In this document: positions 62,285 to 64,000 of the stretch, one piece after another | Position numbering within the stretch: position 1 is the first letter of the stretch | How the letters are laid out: the number at the start of each line of letters is the position of its first letter | From: Gautieria morchelliformis | Taxonomy: Eukaryota > Basidiomycota > Agaricomycetes > Gomphales > Gomphaceae | Reading direction: 5' to 3' | Assembly (NCBI GenBank): GCA_015179125.1 | Contig: WHVA01000034.1 | Span: 186,001 to 250,000, forward strand | DNA: 64,000 nucleotides | Notes under the pieces: model-generated | Databases searched by the model: none | What the model was told of the DNA's origin: nothing | The model's input: only the letters and a program-made list of their open reading frames with translations | Translations under genes and position numbers: made by a program

Positions 62285-63971
62285 CTACTCATGTCTAGCA
62301 CGCTTAGCCCGCCGCATGTTTTTCCTCGCCTTGTCTACCCTGTGAATGGCTTTCTCCACCGCTTTGTGAATGAACCGTGCATCTCCCCATACAAAGCCAA
62401 ATTGGTCTCTGAACTCCTCAGCTGTGAGACCTCGCAGCTCATCGATGTAGTGTACATGCTCGCTTTGGAACTGCGTCTTGAATAACTCAAGATCACGATC
62501 TTGTGCATCTGGCTGGATGGTAAGCATATCAATGAAGTTGGAAATAGTTGGGAAAGGGTGAGCTGCCGTGATTTCTGGGCCATCGCTTGAAGGGCCAGTA
62601 GCTGGACTAGGTGACCTTGTGCGGCCCTGGCCTTTTTTTCAAAACCGCCATAGCTAATTCCATCATCTGCATTGGGTCGTGGTAGCCGTATTGTGGTGCA
62701 TATGGGTGGTAAAATGCAGGGTGTGGTGTCTGCGGCTGGCCCATAAGTGGATAGGACCCGTTGTTACCAATCGCCGTGTGACCTGCCATCTGCCCCATGA
62801 CTGGATAGGGTCCGTCACTACCAAGAACAGCGTGACCTGCCCTTATTCTCGTAGGTTCGGCAGTACCTGCATTAGCCATAGCGTTGGCCCCGTGAAACTC
62901 CTCAAAATGCTTGCTGTTGGGTGGTACTTTGTATGTAACACCATATGTACCAGCAGCCTAAAAATGAATCAGACATTGTCGCTCTATAGAATATACGGTA
63001 GCTTACCAATGCCTTGGCCCACGCTCTCAGCTGGTTCCAACTAATGTCTCGGTGCATACCTTGCTTATCAACCTTACAGCGCTTGTTGTGGCAGGTGCTC
63101 AGGTCACATGGCTTGAGAGTTTCCTTCAATGCCTGTAGGGCACCTCGTTCTTTGGCTGACATTCGACTGTGGTCATCATCAGAAACGACCGATCTTTCAT
63201 CATCTGATGCATTCAAGTCGGTAATTTTTATTTCTTTCCATGTTTGGCCGCCACGTCCCTTGCCAGTGCCCTTCTTGTTAGGTTTCTTTCCTTTACCCAA
63301 TGTGTGACGGAGTGACTCCATGTACTTTATAATTTACCAATAGTTAGAGAACTGAGGATGAAAATCTAGAAGAACTTACGTCGTCAGGAACAATAATCTC
63401 GACAGCAACAGAGGCTTGATTTTTTTTCTTTCCTTGCACAGTTTCTATCTCCTCCTTCAAGCCCTCCCAGTCTTCGACAGACTGGAGCCGCATGAGCATT
63501 GCCTTGGTAACACGTGTAAGCTTGTACTTCAACTTCGGCTTCGATTTGACACCGGAACAGCCGATTGCATCATGAAGGGTGTTAATGACCGTATAGAATG
63601 AAGTATGGGACATTATATTAATCCGGGTGCGAGTCTCGTCAGCGTCAGTGCCATCTGGTACGAGAAATGTGATAGCTTTGTTGTGTCAGAACACGCAATT
63701 ACATATGTGTTTGAAACTCACTCTTTGCAGCGTCCTTTTTTCCTGCTATCACAGGTTTACTCGTCGGATTTGTAGCTATACTGGACTTGGATGGTATACT
63801 ATCGGATTCGCTTCTGGACTGAACGTGGTCGGGCACGAAGTCGGCAGAATTTTCTTCCACAACAGCTGGGCCTGGCTTGCTTTTGATTGGTGACAAATCA
63901 ACTAGAACATGTGGGATTTGGTCTGAGTCATCTGCAGGGAATGCAGCTTCTTCTTCGATGATTGCGGCCAT
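62285..63971 (-). CDS. Conserved hypothetical protein, four exons, with one frameshift
   Basis: Exons on the minus strand: 63971-63722, 63675-63380, 63324-63007 and 62957-62285, with introns of 46, 55 and 49 nt (GTGAGT..AAAG, GTAAGT..AAAG, GTAAGC..TTAG). The start is taken at MAAIIEEEAAFPADD, though the frame is open upstream to near the window edge. Exon 2 holds MSHTSFYTVINTLHDAIG...KLTRVTKAMLMRLQSVEDWEGLKEEIE; exon 3 a Lys/Gly-rich basic stretch and CHNKRCKVDKQGMHRDISWNQLRAWAKAL (a Cys/His motif); exon 4 GVTYKVPPNSKHFEEFHGANAM, Gly/Pro/Tyr repeats and a helical end (SEHVHYIDELRGLTAEEFRDQFGFVWGDARFIHKAVEKAI) that resembles a SAM-like domain. A run of seven A at about 62632-62638 shifts the frame; six would keep it open, so this may be a real lesion or a sequencing error. 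Function unknown. Confidence 0.65.
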
Positions 63972-64000
63972 TTTCACCTTTGCAGAAATCGGTCGCACAC

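Noticed and set aside
1-64000. tRNA or rRNA genes
   Set aside because: No cloverleaf with conserved A and B boxes was recognised by eye; the only tRNA-like sequence is the primer-binding site at 48121-48133. A tRNAscan-SE run would settle it.

Overview
The window looks like a transposon-dense, probably heterochromatic or subtelomeric-type stretch of a filamentous basidiomycete nuclear genome, most likely an Agaricomycete. Reasons: GT-AG introns of about 45-70 nt, DUF6533-type membrane proteins and a DDE transposase family typical of mushroom-forming fungi, and nested Ty3/gypsy, Ty1/copia and Tad-like elements. No bacterial operons, rRNA or convincing tRNA genes were seen. Names L, M, P, C and K below are working labels for this window only.

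Layout. 1-8.8 kb: a Tc1/mariner-like transposase fragment, an LTR-like block, a gypsy LTR (family P) with gag interrupted by a chromovirus fragment (C), then an LTR of family L and a broken gene (ORF3) that is split by another L copy and followed by the LTR of gypsy family M. 8.9-16.6 kb: three tandem copies (about 2.5 kb each) of a DUF6533-like membrane-protein gene on the minus strand. 16.6-22.1 kb: mostly non-coding, with a diverged tandem duplication, a Pro/Ser-rich pseudogene and a WD40 fragment. 22.1-27.3 kb: a hAT-like MITE, a copia pol remnant (-), a copia gag/protease remnant (+) split by an L copy, and a second C fragment. 27.3-39.9 kb: a large gypsy element M on the minus strand (LTR, gag with zinc knuckle, PR, RT, RH, IN, chromodomain and then ORF3), interrupted by four insertions. 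40.7-42.8 kb: another gypsy gag (+). 42.8-48.6 kb: a copia element K with both LTRs (-), itself carrying a related solo LTR. 48.6-55.3 kb: L fragments, a DDE transposase remnant, a LINE and an LTR of family P. 55.4-58 kb: a minisatellite, a myosin motor fragment and a Tc1/mariner transposase with four introns. 58-62 kb: GC-rich satellite containing a solo K LTR. 62.3-64 kb: a four-exon conserved hypothetical gene, the most gene-like locus here.

Target-site duplications and open-frame restoration give a relative insertion history: six insertions have exact duplications (GCTAA, CAGTA, TATAA, GCGCA, TACGTGTC, GCATGTAC) and one further insertion is flanked by TTTTC. The most novel candidate is ORF3 of gypsy M, a conserved protein of about 600 residues located between the chromodomain and the 3' LTR (the position of env in retroviruses) and seen at two loci. 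Most breaks in the elements are single-base frameshifts or C-to-T / G-to-A stops, so few of them are likely to be autonomous.
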